Shown here: one piece after another, positions 1 through 7,610 of the stretch
How the letters are laid out: each line of letters starts with the position of its first letter
How positions within the stretch are numbered: the first letter of the stretch is position 1
Translations under genes and position numbers: made by a program
The notes under the pieces: generated by a model
What the model was told of the DNA's origin: nothing
Database searches by the model: none
The model's input: only the letters and a program-made list of their open reading frames with translations
Source of the DNA: Enteractinococcus fodinae
GTDB taxonomy: Bacteria > Actinomycetota > Actinomycetes > Actinomycetales > Micrococcaceae
Direction: 5' to 3'
DNA length: 64,000 nt
NCBI RefSeq assembly: GCF_031458395.1
Contig: NZ_JAVDYJ010000001.1
Location: 1-64,000, forward strand

Positions 1-143
1 TGCTGCGTCTGCTTTGTGTGTTGCGTGGTGATGCAGTATTTCTCGGCAGAGTGTGTGGGTGGATATCATGGAAAGTGCGCCATCATGCTGTAAGAACGGG
101 AATGACGGCGTTTCACACTCACACACTTAAGGGGTAACGAACT

Positions 144-2279
144 GTGTCTAGACTGACTGATCTCCTGCGACAAGTGCGCCAAGCCGATACACAACTGGCC
201 AAGGATCTCGAAGCTGAGATTAGTCAACTCACCAACCGGCGCACCTTCGGATTAGTCTTTGAACCCCACCAGCCCGAAGCCGTAGAACTTCCGGGACGGA
301 CCATCCGCCGCGGCGATAAAGTCCGCCTGCTACCACCCCGCGGGAAAACCAGCATTAAAGACCAACGTCTATGGCGAGTCGCCCACATCGACCGGGCAGA
401 CACCCAGCGGCTCGCCCACCTAACCGAACTGGACGCCGCCACCCCAGATACCCTCACACACCCTGTTAAAGATCTAGTCGTGGCGGCCGAGTTTAGCGAC
501 CGGATCTACCCGGGCCTGGTGGAAACCGGGCGCATCGAACGAGGCGGGGATAAACCCTTCCACACGGTCATCAACGCCGAAAACTACCACGCCCTACAAT
601 TATTGACCTACACGCACCGGCACTCGATTGATGCCATCTACATTGATCCGCCATATAACACCGGGGCCAAAGACTGGAAATACAACAATAACTACGTTGA
701 AGGCGACGACGACTACCGCCACTCCAAATGGTTAGCCTTCATGGAACGCCGCCTGCACATTGCCCGGGACCTACTCAACCCCGACGACTCCGTCCTGATC
801 GTCACCATCGACGAAAAAGAATACCTCCGCTTGGGCCTGCTGCTCGAACAAACCTTTCCCGAAGCACGAATTCAAATGATTTCCACCGTAATCAATCCTA
901 AGGGGGCATCACGTAGTTCTGCTTTCGGTCGTGTGGACGAATATATTTTCGTGGTTATGTTCGGAGACATGGCCCCCGTACCACTGCAACTCGGTGAGGA
1001 ATGGAAAATTATCCAAGATCCACGGGCCAATACTCTTCGCTGGGCCGAGCTATTGCGGTCTGGTAGCGGAGCTTTGCGTCGAAATAGCCCCGGCAACTTT
1101 TACCCTATCTTTATAAAGAACACCAATGAGGGACCTGTTTTTCATTCGGTGGGCTCTACCTACACTGGAACTGATATCAATGAAGTCGAACCGCCCACTT
1201 CCACTGTTGCAATTTGGCCTATCAGATCTGACGGTAGTGAAGGCCGATGGCAGGTTGGTCCTACGCTCCTACGCCAATTGATAGAAGCCGGCTACGCTCG
1301 AATAGGGAAATGGCGTGGTGCTGAAACATCCTTGAGCTATCTCAACCGCGGCGCCTGGCAAAAAGTCGAGTCTGGTCAGTTTGAGATTATTGGCAGAAGA
1401 GCAGATAACTCCATAATCGTGGACGGCTCCAATTACAAACCTTCGTTTATCCCCGGCACGCAATGGAGAATCGAGTCTCACAATGCTGAACAAGCCGGCA
1501 CCAATCTTATCAAGACTTTACTCCCAGGTCGCCGTTTTCCGTTTCCGAAGTCGTTGTATGCGGTGGAGGATGCGCTGCGGTTTTTTGTCAAAGACAAATC
1601 CAAAGCCAAGATTCTGGATTTCTTCGCTGGTTCGGGCACGACCGCGCATGCCGTGATGCGGTTAAACAAACAAGACGGTGGGCGGCGACAGTCGATCTCG
1701 GTGACCAATAACGAGGTCTCAGCAGAAGAGCAGCGTACTCTCCGTAAGGCCGGGCTACGCCCCGGCGATCCCGACTGGGAAGCTTTGGGCATCTGTGATT
1801 ACATCACCAAACCTCGTATTACTGCTGCCATCACCGGACATACCCCCGACGGTGAACCCATTAAAGGCGACTATCGGTTCACCGATGAATTCCCCATGGC
1901 CGACGGTTTCAAGGAAAACGCCGCCTATTTCACCCTGACCTACGAAACCCCACTGGCCGTCCGCCACCACCGCGCCTTTGAACGCATCGCCCCGATGCTC
2001 TGGCTCCGGGCCGGCGCCCACGGCCGCATCATCACCACCCTGGGTGACCAGGGCTGGGACATCGCCCAAGCCTACGCAGTGCTAGCAAACTTCGACCAGA
2101 CCGAGGCCTTCCTCACCGCCATACGACACCACCCAGGATGCCTGACGGTCTATATCATCACCGACGACGACACGGCCTTCCAGATGATCTGCCGCGAACT
2201 CCCCGAACACCTACGCCCAGTCCAACTCTACGAATCCTACCTGCACAACTTCACCATCAACCAAGGACAACCACACTAA
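144..2279 (+). CDS. mod: Type III restriction-modification DNA methyltransferase (Mod subunit)
   Basis: This 711-residue protein has the two hallmarks of an adenine-N6 beta-class methyltransferase. The catalytic motif DPPYNTG is near residue 170, and the AdoMet-binding FFAGSGTTAHAV motif is near residue 495, so the target-recognition region lies between them as in EcoP15I-type Mod proteins. It should methylate one strand of an asymmetric site using S-adenosylmethionine. The GTG start follows an AAGGGG ribosome site about ten bases upstream. The central recognition region (about 870-1500) looks poorer in GC and in codon bias than the flanks, which suggests a swapped recognition domain. The partner nuclease gene res starts at the overlapping TAATG but stops after seven codons, so Mod is now an orphan. 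Family assignment is secure; activity and specificity are inferred. Confidence 0.9.
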   Translation: MSRLTDLLRQVRQADTQLAKDLEAEISQLTNRRTFGLVFEPHQPEAVELPGRTIRRGDKVRLLPPRGKTSIKDQRLWRVAHIDRADTQRLAHLTELDAATPDTLTHPVKDLVVAAEFSDRIYPGLVETGRIERGGDKPFHTVINAENYHALQLLTYTHRHSIDAIYIDPPYNTGAKDWKYNNNYVEGDDDYRHSKWLAFMERRLHIARDLLNPDDSVLIVTIDEKEYLRLGLLLEQTFPEARIQMISTVINPKGASRSSAFGRVDEYIFVVMFGDMAPVPLQLGEEWKIIQDPRANTLRWAELLRSGSGALRRNSPGNFYPIFIKNTNEGPVFHSVGSTYTGTDINEVEPPTSTVAIWPIRSDGSEGRWQVGPTLLRQLIEAGYARIGKWRGAETSLSYLNRGAWQKVESGQFEIIGRRADNSIIVDGSNYKPSFIPGTQWRIESHNAEQAGTNLIKTLLPGRRFPFPKSLYAVEDALRFFVKDKSKAKILDFFAGSGTTAHAVMRLNKQDGGRRQSISVTNNEVSAEEQRTLRKAGLRPGDPDWEALGICDYITKPRITAAITGHTPDGEPIKGDYRFTDEFPMADGFKENAAYFTLTYETPLAVRHHRAFERIAPMLWLRAGAHGRIITTLGDQGWDIAQAYAVLANFDQTEAFLTAIRHHPGCLTVYIITDDDTAFQMICRELPEHLRPVQLYESYLHNFTINQGQPH

Positions 2280-2302
2280 TGCGCTACACCCTCAAGGACT
2301 AA
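2279..2302 (+). pseudogene. Remnant of type III restriction subunit gene (res), first seven codons
   Basis: An ATG overlaps the mod stop codon (TAATG) and reads MRYTLKD before a TAA. That is the usual opening of Res helicase-nuclease proteins, where a YQ follows the D. The stop comes from the join itself: the expected tyrosine codon TAC has become TAA. After it, 2303-2494 holds no readable helicase sequence, so nearly the whole res gene, usually close to 3 kb, has been deleted. The identification rests on position, overlap and seven residues only. Confidence 0.6.
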
Positions 2303-2494
2303 GCTGTTCGGTCACGCAGCGCTGGCTCATCACCGCAACGTGACGATCCAAATCTACGAGCGCGTCTAGAAGTTTGGGCTGTCATTGCGCGGACAGAAGG
2401 TGGAAGGCAAACAGACCACTGCGACGTTCTTGAGAGACCTACCCGGCACCAGAGCTCCCGAACGCCCCCATGATGGTCGAGATATCCCATATCT

Positions 2495-4273
2495 CTAGTC
2501 GAGATGCAGAAGGTACTTCATGAAATACTCGCGCAGTGGTTCATCGCAAACATAGATAAAGGTACCTCTGATGCCTCGGCTCAACAACACAGAGTAGATA
2601 TTTCGAACGTACTCCAGAATATCTTGATCGGAATATGTGATACCTAATCTTGGGTTGTTTTCGAAGCCCTTCTTATCGAAGTAGTTGGTGCGATCGAAGT
2701 AGATTTCCCCAGAATGTGGATCCATTCGTAGATCTCGTCCGATGATGACACCTGCATAATTGAGGTCATACCCTTGGACTGTATGGATAGAGCCCACTTC
2801 ATTCAATGAATTCTTCGAGTTTATCCAGTCTTTATCTGTCGAGTTCCAGCGGAGCTTAAGACCGCCTTCTTCAATATCAAAAGCGTCTCTATCGCGTTTG
2901 CTCTTCCACATCCACGCGTAGCCTGCTACGAGTCGAGACAATTCAAATTTTCGGTCTCGCTCAATAATTGCGTCTCGCATATTGCCAAGATCGCTGAAAA
3001 TGCCGAACTCATACTCATTACCAAAGTCAGGGGCTTCTTCTGTAACCCTGCCTTCGAGCAAGGCACGGATGAAGCCTGGATAGTCTGACCCAGCCTTCAC
3101 ACGCATTTGGCTTTTCAAGGTGAAATAACGGTTATTATTCTGAGCCTGAGTCACGAGTTCGTCAACGATTTGTTTGCGGATGTCAGCGGGACGAACTGTT
3201 TGATTATGATCGATCATCAGAATACGTTGATGAGATTTTTCTCTTATCCAATCTAACTGGGTTAGGTCATCGCGGTCTTCACCAAAGAGTCCTTCATTGA
3301 TTTCTCTAAATCGCTTATTCTGCATTCCCGACGGCTGATTTGCTCTGTGATTCAAACGGTGCGTTTCATCAACGACCAGGATGTCGAAAGTACCTTCCTT
3401 TTCACCAACGTCAAAGGGGGATAATACTTCGATATCTCCCATATCAGGCGTGTTCTGGAAGACCTTCTTGACTGAATTGCGTAGCGATTGTTGGGGTATT
3501 ACCAGACCAGCCGTGAAGCCTGTTAACAACTCCTGGTTTTCGGCTGTGAAGAATTCCGAGAACATAGTATCTGCCTCCCGTTCCTCACTAACATCGCTTC
3601 GCTCAATATCTCTGAGTAGCTTCAAGAGGTAGACTGCCAAAACAGTTTTTCCTGTCCCGGCCCCGCCTTGGACTACTTCCTCACCTTGAACACCCAGTCT
3701 TTTATCTCGAAGAAAACGCTCGACGATTTCAGCGCCAGTAGTCGCTTGTTCCATAGAAGGCGCTTTGAACGGCGAAAACTTGTAAAGATCGAGGTTTTGG
3801 ATCTCTTCAATGCTTCTTGAGAAGAATCCCCTGGACCTCAACTCTTCGAAGATCTCGTCGAAGGTCTCTTGGTATTTTTCTCGATTAAAATAATCAGAAT
3901 CGACGATCCCGTCATTACGGTTCAGGACGCTGAATTGACCCTCACCCGAAAAAAGACGAATTAGGTACGCTTCTAAATCCAGCGCCGCAGACTTATTGAA
4001 GGTCCTGTCGACGATGATGTGAAGTCGGTCGAGATTCTTCTTTTCGTTGTTCAGATGGTGTTGGCGCATTCGTGTCACGGCATTCCGTGACTCGCCAATG
4101 TAGATCTCGCTGGTACTGCTCAGCGTATAAACGACAGGCCAATTCTGCAGCTTCTCATCGATCTCACGACGGGTGGGGTTAGCTATGTCGATAGGTCCTA
4201 TTTCGAAACCTGAGCGGAGACTAGCAAATAAATCTTGGTAGCCGTGATGCTCAACGATCCTAAAGCTGGTCAT
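2495..4273 (-). CDS. GIY-YIG nuclease-DUF2075 helicase-like ATPase fusion, putative defence protein
   Basis: The 592-residue protein starts with a GIY-YIG-like nuclease region: VYT at about residue 48, YIG at 58-60, an arginine at 70 and a glutamate at 101. A P-loop ATPase of the DUF2075 (Schlafen-related superfamily 1 helicase) type follows, with Walker A GGAGTGKT at 203-210, Walker B VVDETH near 300 and a late TVQGYDLNY motif. DUF2075 proteins occur widely in anti-phage islands, so a nucleic-acid-sensing or degrading role is likely but inferred. The gene overlaps the upstream MazG-like gene by 14 bases and the two are surely co-transcribed. It looks AT-richer than the core genes, as expected for transferred DNA. 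Domain calls are from motifs only; which domain is catalytic is unknown. Confidence 0.75.
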   Translation of the reverse strand: MTSFRIVEHHGYQDLFASLRSGFEIGPIDIANPTRREIDEKLQNWPVVYTLSSTSEIYIGESRNAVTRMRQHHLNNEKKNLDRLHIIVDRTFNKSAALDLEAYLIRLFSGEGQFSVLNRNDGIVDSDYFNREKYQETFDEIFEELRSRGFFSRSIEEIQNLDLYKFSPFKAPSMEQATTGAEIVERFLRDKRLGVQGEEVVQGGAGTGKTVLAVYLLKLLRDIERSDVSEEREADTMFSEFFTAENQELLTGFTAGLVIPQQSLRNSVKKVFQNTPDMGDIEVLSPFDVGEKEGTFDILVVDETHRLNHRANQPSGMQNKRFREINEGLFGEDRDDLTQLDWIREKSHQRILMIDHNQTVRPADIRKQIVDELVTQAQNNNRYFTLKSQMRVKAGSDYPGFIRALLEGRVTEEAPDFGNEYEFGIFSDLGNMRDAIIERDRKFELSRLVAGYAWMWKSKRDRDAFDIEEGGLKLRWNSTDKDWINSKNSLNEVGSIHTVQGYDLNYAGVIIGRDLRMDPHSGEIYFDRTNYFDKKGFENNPRLGITYSDQDILEYVRNIYSVLLSRGIRGTFIYVCDEPLREYFMKYLLHLD

Positions 4274-4601
4274 ACTTGCGGCTCGTCCCTCTAGCTTTCT
4301 CAGCTGGATACTTGCGGCGAGTAATCTCGAGTTTGTTAAGGATTAACTCAGCAGGTGATTTTCCGATCTTCATCGCTAGCAGATAGCCGTATGTAAGCAC
4401 ATCAGCCAATTCCGATTCCACTTCATCGGACGCTTCACCATCGTCCCATTGATAACATTCGAGGAGCTCACCAGCTTCTATTGCTATCGATTTTGCTAGG
4501 TTCCCCTCGGAATGGAACTGCGCCCACTCCCGTTCGGCCACAAAATCTGTCAGAGATTGAATGACACTCTCGTCTGGTCTAGGCTTTTCCATGCACGTCA
4601 T
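4260..4601 (-). CDS. MazG-like nucleotide pyrophosphohydrolase
   Basis: This 113-residue all-helical protein carries the metal-binding pattern of the MazG/RS21-C6 superfamily: EAGE at residues 42-45 and ELAD at 64-67 (E-x2-E then E-x2-D). Such enzymes hydrolyse (d)NTPs to monophosphate and pyrophosphate. The size fits the short single-domain dCTPase-like branch. It is the first gene of a two-gene unit with the GIY-YIG/DUF2075 protein, and the 14-base overlap implies translational coupling. In that setting it may alter nucleotide pools during phage attack or act as a partner or brake of the ATPase; this is inference. A second ATG three codons in (MEKPRPDES) is a possible alternative start. Confidence 0.82.
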   Translation of the reverse strand: MTCMEKPRPDESVIQSLTDFVAEREWAQFHSEGNLAKSIAIEAGELLECYQWDDGEASDEVESELADVLTYGYLLAMKIGKSPAELILNKLEITRRKYPAEKARGTSRKYDQL

Positions 4602-4638
4602 CTTACTTATGCTGTAGCGTGCCGTCGACAGATCAAGC

Positions 4639-4660
4639 GGTAAGCTCAGCTGAGCTTACC
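4639..4660. promoter_or_regulatory. Perfect 22-bp palindrome upstream of the MazG-DUF2075 unit
   Basis: Two 11-bp halves, GGTAAGCTCAG and its complement, meet without a loop, 38 bases before the first gene of the leftward pair. The position and lack of spacer suit a dimeric repressor operator. It could also be a weak terminator for the SRA-HNH gene that reads toward it. The rest of the 247-base gap 4602-4848 shows nothing recognisable. Confidence 0.45.
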
Positions 4661-4848
4661 TTACTGGTCAGGTATGTACATCCAACATCCACGAGCAAAT
4701 GGATTCTCTAAGTCCATGTGTGACTGGTCTATCTCCCGGGAGCCGCGGTAGTAGGCTCAAGTTCTGAGCCCCGTATAATAAGCGAAGCAGAACCCAGGAC
4801 GATTCGAAAGGCTAAACAGACAAACTGTGAAAGCACTGGCCTTCGTAT

Positions 4849-6027
4849 CTAGGCGCCTACAGTTTTACCTGTGGAAATTTCTCGCTGATACGCCAGCTGG
4901 GCAAAGTCCAACTGGTGCCGATCATCAACAGTCAGCTTGCCTACAGGATCGTCAAATTTCAGCACCGTGCCATCAGGTGTCACAGTCAACGCATGGCCAT
5001 CAAACTGAGTATGGCAGTTAGGGCAAAGGCACAAGAGATTACTCAAAGAATCCGGTCCCTTGTGAGGTATCCCCAGAGGCCGTATGTGCGCTGCTTCTGA
5101 GTATGTACCAGCAGCAGTTCGCAGTTGAAAGCCGCAAATCTGGCATGTATCCGCATAGAGTTTCTTCACCGATTCAGCAACGGCAGGATTGCGGACAAAT
5201 CGATTTACAGTTGCCACTTTCCTCGGCACCGGCAACTCCTCACCTCGAGCGAGGCTCAGAGCGACCTCTTCAGGAATCAGGCTTTGGTCCCTAACCGCCC
5301 TCAACTGGTAGACCAAGACCTTGTAGCCGTCCCTTGTCCCCCAAGCCCAGCCAATCACTGAGAACAGACCAAGATACAGATACTCCGTGTCTGAAGAATT
5401 GCCCGAAAGCACCGATATCTTCACCAACACTCGAACAGGTTGGCCCAGCTCATGGTTTTTTACCAGGCCCAAGTTTCCCGAACGTAGCTGCTGATCGGCG
5501 TCATGTTTCCCAGTGGACGCATTGCGCCCACCAAACCCGGTATAAGTAATCAGATCCCCATCGATCTCATCATCCGAATACCCCCCTGAAAGACAAATTG
5601 ACTGAGTCCCACCGGCCTGACCAGCAATCCCCGCTTGGAGCGTTCGGTGAACTCCCGCATCAAAAGCCTCACTCCGATTCTTGAAGATCGTCCCAGGAGG
5701 ACAATCATCAATCTCCCCGTAGACAACATCGGGGCTAGCCTCATGCAAATCAACCAACTCGTACCCAAAGCGAGAAAGTGCCGCACGAGTTTCGGCCCCA
5801 CCAGCGAACTCGCGGACATGCAACGCTCCTCGATCCGGATACTGATACCCATAGGCAACCGATAACAACGGCTTGGAATCAATATGCAGCCCGTCAACGC
5901 TCACAAAATATCGAGCAGAAGCATGCTGCCCATGCTTCTGCAAAAACGTCTCACGGCCCAGGTCCTTGAACTCTTCAATCGTGCGCAAAACAGCGGACGG
6001 GTCCGTCAAATCCGACAATGCACTCAT
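4849..6027 (-). CDS. SRA (YDG)-HNH modification-dependent restriction endonuclease, ScoMcrA-like
   Basis: About 392 residues with three parts. An N-terminal head of about 95 residues resembles the ScoMcrA-type head domain. An SRA/YDG modified-base-binding domain runs from about 100 to 250, beginning VYGEIDDCPPG. A C-terminal HNH nuclease has zinc cysteines near 295, 298, 335 and 338 and a catalytic histidine in EAAHIRP near 314. Such type IV enzymes cut DNA carrying modified cytosine. I set the start at the ATG of MSALSD because a GGAGGG site lies just upstream. The longer reading from a TTG would make that ribosome site part of the coding sequence. It stands alone with its own spacing and is a second anti-phage gene in the island. 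Confidence 0.85.
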   Translation of the reverse strand: MSALSDLTDPSAVLRTIEEFKDLGRETFLQKHGQHASARYFVSVDGLHIDSKPLLSVAYGYQYPDRGALHVREFAGGAETRAALSRFGYELVDLHEASPDVVYGEIDDCPPGTIFKNRSEAFDAGVHRTLQAGIAGQAGGTQSICLSGGYSDDEIDGDLITYTGFGGRNASTGKHDADQQLRSGNLGLVKNHELGQPVRVLVKISVLSGNSSDTEYLYLGLFSVIGWAWGTRDGYKVLVYQLRAVRDQSLIPEEVALSLARGEELPVPRKVATVNRFVRNPAVAESVKKLYADTCQICGFQLRTAAGTYSEAAHIRPLGIPHKGPDSLSNLLCLCPNCHTQFDGHALTVTPDGTVLKFDDPVGKLTVDDRHQLDFAQLAYQREISTGKTVGA

Positions 6028-6059
6028 AAAACCCTCCAACTAGGATTGACGATACCACC

Positions 6060-6358
6060 CTACAGGATCGTCAAGTTTAAGGTAATCTCCTTAAATACAT
6101 CTTGTTGTGCAGCCACGAGTTCTTGATCACTGATTTGGTAAATATTCGAGACCTGCACGGGTGAGTACCCGTTGATGTGCTCGTTGTAGACTCGTCAGTT
6201 GTACCAGGACTCGACGTAGCCCAAGTCGGCGGCTTCAGCTTCACGGTGAGTAGCAAACCGCCGATAGTAGTAGAACTCAGTTTTGAAGTCCGAACCGAGT
6301 TCTCAGCCACATTGTTGTCACAGCAAACTACAATGCGCCCCATCGATTCGGTTATCAC
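6060..6358 (-). pseudogene. IS3-family transposase fragment (C-terminal end), frameshifted
   Basis: Read leftward, one frame gives CDNNVAENS (the C/YDNAxAESFF signature) and another continues with FKTEFYYYRRFATHREAEA and VYNEHINGYSP, the usual end of the rve integrase domain of IS3-group transposases. There is at least one frameshift and an in-frame TGA between WYN and RVYNEH. Only the last 90 or so codons remain and no terminal inverted repeat was seen. Confidence 0.75.
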
Positions 6359-6434
6359 TTCGCCAGCATACCAAGCCTATAACTGTACAGATGTATGTTA
6401 GATGCAGCGATCGAAATTAACCCGAATTCAGGTT

Positions 6435-6585
6435 AACAGCAGCCGCGGCGGGAACTATCGGTTGCATGGCTGCTCTGCCGCCCCCAAGCTGCCGAGATCA
6501 CCCGCTCGATGTCCCACAAGGGCTACACCCCAGATAATGCCGCATGCTAGGGAGTTTTGCGGCATGAAAACGAAATCTGCTACGG
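6435..6585 (+). pseudogene. Second IS3-family transposase relic, opposite strand
   Basis: On the plus strand NSSRGGNYRLHG resembles the HSDRGxHYRWPG segment around the second catalytic Asp of a different IS3 subgroup. After a frameshift it continues with TRSMSHKGYTPDNAAC, then a stop where EGFFGRxKNE is expected, and further remnants. Multiple lesions and a length of only about 150 bases show it is dead. Together with the adjacent minus-strand fragment it marks repeated insertion at the edge of the defence patch. Confidence 0.6.
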
Positions 6586-6674
6586 ACTGTTCTGGAAAAA
6601 CTCGCGACGTCCTCGAGGCTGCTATCCAGGCCGAAGAAGCACTGTTTTCGGCACTCGGATATCGTAGGCATAAA

Positions 6675-6711
6675 AATATTCCCACAGGTATTACCTGTGG
6701 GAATATTTTCA
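6675..6711. terminator. Perfect 17-bp stem, 3-base loop hairpin after tRNA-Ala
   Basis: The arms AAAATATTCCCACAGGT and its exact complement are separated by ATT. Both outer arms are A/T tracts, so the hairpin ends in U-rich sequence in either direction. It lies about 43 bases beyond the 3' end of the leftward tRNA-Ala gene and is well placed to end the tRNA/DLW-39 transcription unit. Confidence 0.7.
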
Positions 6712-6753
6712 ATATTTTGGGAAGAAGTTGCATTACTTCCCTTTATTTATTTG

Positions 6754-6826
6754 TGGAGGCAAGGGGACTCGAACCCCTAACCCCCTGCTTGCAAAGCAGG
6801 TGCGCTACCAATTGCGCCATGCCCCC
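6754..6826 (-). tRNA. tRNA-Ala (anticodon TGC)
   Basis: A 73-base cloverleaf reads leftward. The acceptor stem is GGGGGCA paired with TGCCTCC, the D-arm contains GGTAGCGC, the anticodon loop is CTTTGCAAG with anticodon TGC, and the T-loop is GGTTCGAGTCC. The gene ends with the discriminator A and no encoded CCA. It is the last RNA gene of the tRNA-Ile, DLW-39, tRNA-Ala set downstream of gyrA. Confidence 0.95.
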
Positions 6827-6832
6827 GAGGAC

Positions 6833-6952
6833 TTATTCGATTATATCTGTTGCTGCTGCCCAAATGTCTTGAGCTTCTTTGCGATCAGCAACAATCTTAT
6901 AAGTTACACCTGCAGCAGCGATCATGGCAAGTCCTAGAAGAACTTTTTTCAT
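6833..6952 (-). CDS. DLW-39 family 39-residue peptide
   Basis: A complete 39-codon frame starts MKKVLLGLAM, has a short hydrophobic stretch to about residue 16, then a charged segment ending RKEAQDIWAAATD. Length, N-terminal hydrophobic segment and the D-x-W near residue 31 match the actinobacterial DLW-39 family; the eponymous DLW reads DIW here. A GGGAG ribosome site lies eight bases upstream. It sits between tRNA-Ile and tRNA-Ala, the family's usual genomic place near gyrA. Function is unknown; the hydrophobic segment suggests membrane association. Confidence 0.85.
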   Translation of the reverse strand: MKKVLLGLAMIAAAGVTYKIVADRKEAQDIWAAATDIIE

Positions 6953-6973
6953 GTCCACTCCCTATAAGTGTAG

Positions 6974-7047
6974 TGGGCGTACCAAGACTTGAACTTGGGA
7001 CCTCATCGTTATCAGCGATGCGCTCTAACCGCCTGAGCTATACGCCC
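6974..7047 (-). tRNA. tRNA-Ile (anticodon GAT)
   Basis: A 74-base cloverleaf reads leftward. The acceptor GGGCGTA pairs with TACGCCC, the D-arm is AGCTCAGGCGGTTAGAGC, the anticodon loop CTGATAA carries GAT, and the T-arm contains GTTCAAGTC. It is the first member of the leftward tRNA-Ile, DLW-39, tRNA-Ala group. Confidence 0.95.
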
Positions 7048-7133
7048 TCATTTCGGAACTGGTCAGTGACCCGAACCGAAATACAACCTTACACCCGAAT
7101 TTCAAAAAAGCAAAATCGGAATGCGATGTTTTC

Positions 7134-7610
7134 TTAGTCGTCTGTGAGGGTAAGACCGATACCGCCAACAAGTGAAGCACAAACGTTGTATAACAGCGCT
7201 GCAAGGGTGGCTGCGATGGTGATTAATACAACGTTGAGCACGGCGATGATAGTGGTCATCGAGGCAACCTGACCGAGCGTAATGAGCTCTTGGATCTGCG
7301 TTCCGCCGCCTTCGGTACCCAGCACGGTGCCGAGCAGGGCGTTGATGTCGTCGAAGATCCCGGTGAGGTCCATGGTGGTCCACAGGAAGATCCCTGCGAC
7401 CACGGTGACGATCCCGAGGCCTACGGACAGCAGGAAGGAGATCTTAAAGACCGACCAGGCGTCGATCTTGGCCATGACGAGCTTCGCGCGGCGTGCTTTG
7501 GCTTTCGGCGCTGGACGAACGAGGCCTTTACCAGTGCCAGCTTTCGCTTTGCTTTTGCCAGCCGGCTTGCTTCCACCCTTGGTGGGTTTGGCGGCTTGAG
7601 TCTTACTCAC
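7134..7610 (-). CDS. DUF3566 membrane protein
   Basis: This 158-residue protein has a Lys/Ala/Pro-rich cytoplasmic N-terminus of about 45 residues and two membrane segments (about 55-80 and 115-145). The sequence AKIDAWSVFKISFLLSVGLGI marks the actinobacterial DUF3566 family, which is almost always encoded right after gyrA. The GTG start shares one base with the gyrA stop (TAGTG), so translation is probably coupled. Function is unknown; envelope or division roles proposed for the family are not visible here. Confidence 0.9.
   Translation of the reverse strand: MSKTQAAKPTKGGSKPAGKSKAKAGTGKGLVRPAPKAKARRAKLVMAKIDAWSVFKISFLLSVGLGIVTVVAGIFLWTTMDLTGIFDDINALLGTVLGTEGGGTQIQELITLGQVASMTTIIAVLNVVLITIAATLAALLYNVCASLVGGIGLTLTDD

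Noticed and set aside
2303-2494. Plus-strand peptide GHAALAHHRNVTIQIYERV after the res remnant, faintly like the end of a tyrosine recombinase
   Set aside because: No catalytic Arg or Tyr context can be placed and the match needs insertions; too weak to call.
4941-6078. 15-base exact direct repeat CTACAGGATCGTCAA at 4941 and 6060, flanking most of the SRA-HNH gene
   Set aside because: A few 15-base matches are expected by chance in 64 kb, one copy is inside coding sequence, and no target-site or attachment pattern accompanies it.
1-6753. Integration of the defence island at the 3' end of tRNA-Ala
   Set aside because: Position fits, but I found no copy of the tRNA 3' end on the far side and no integrase gene.
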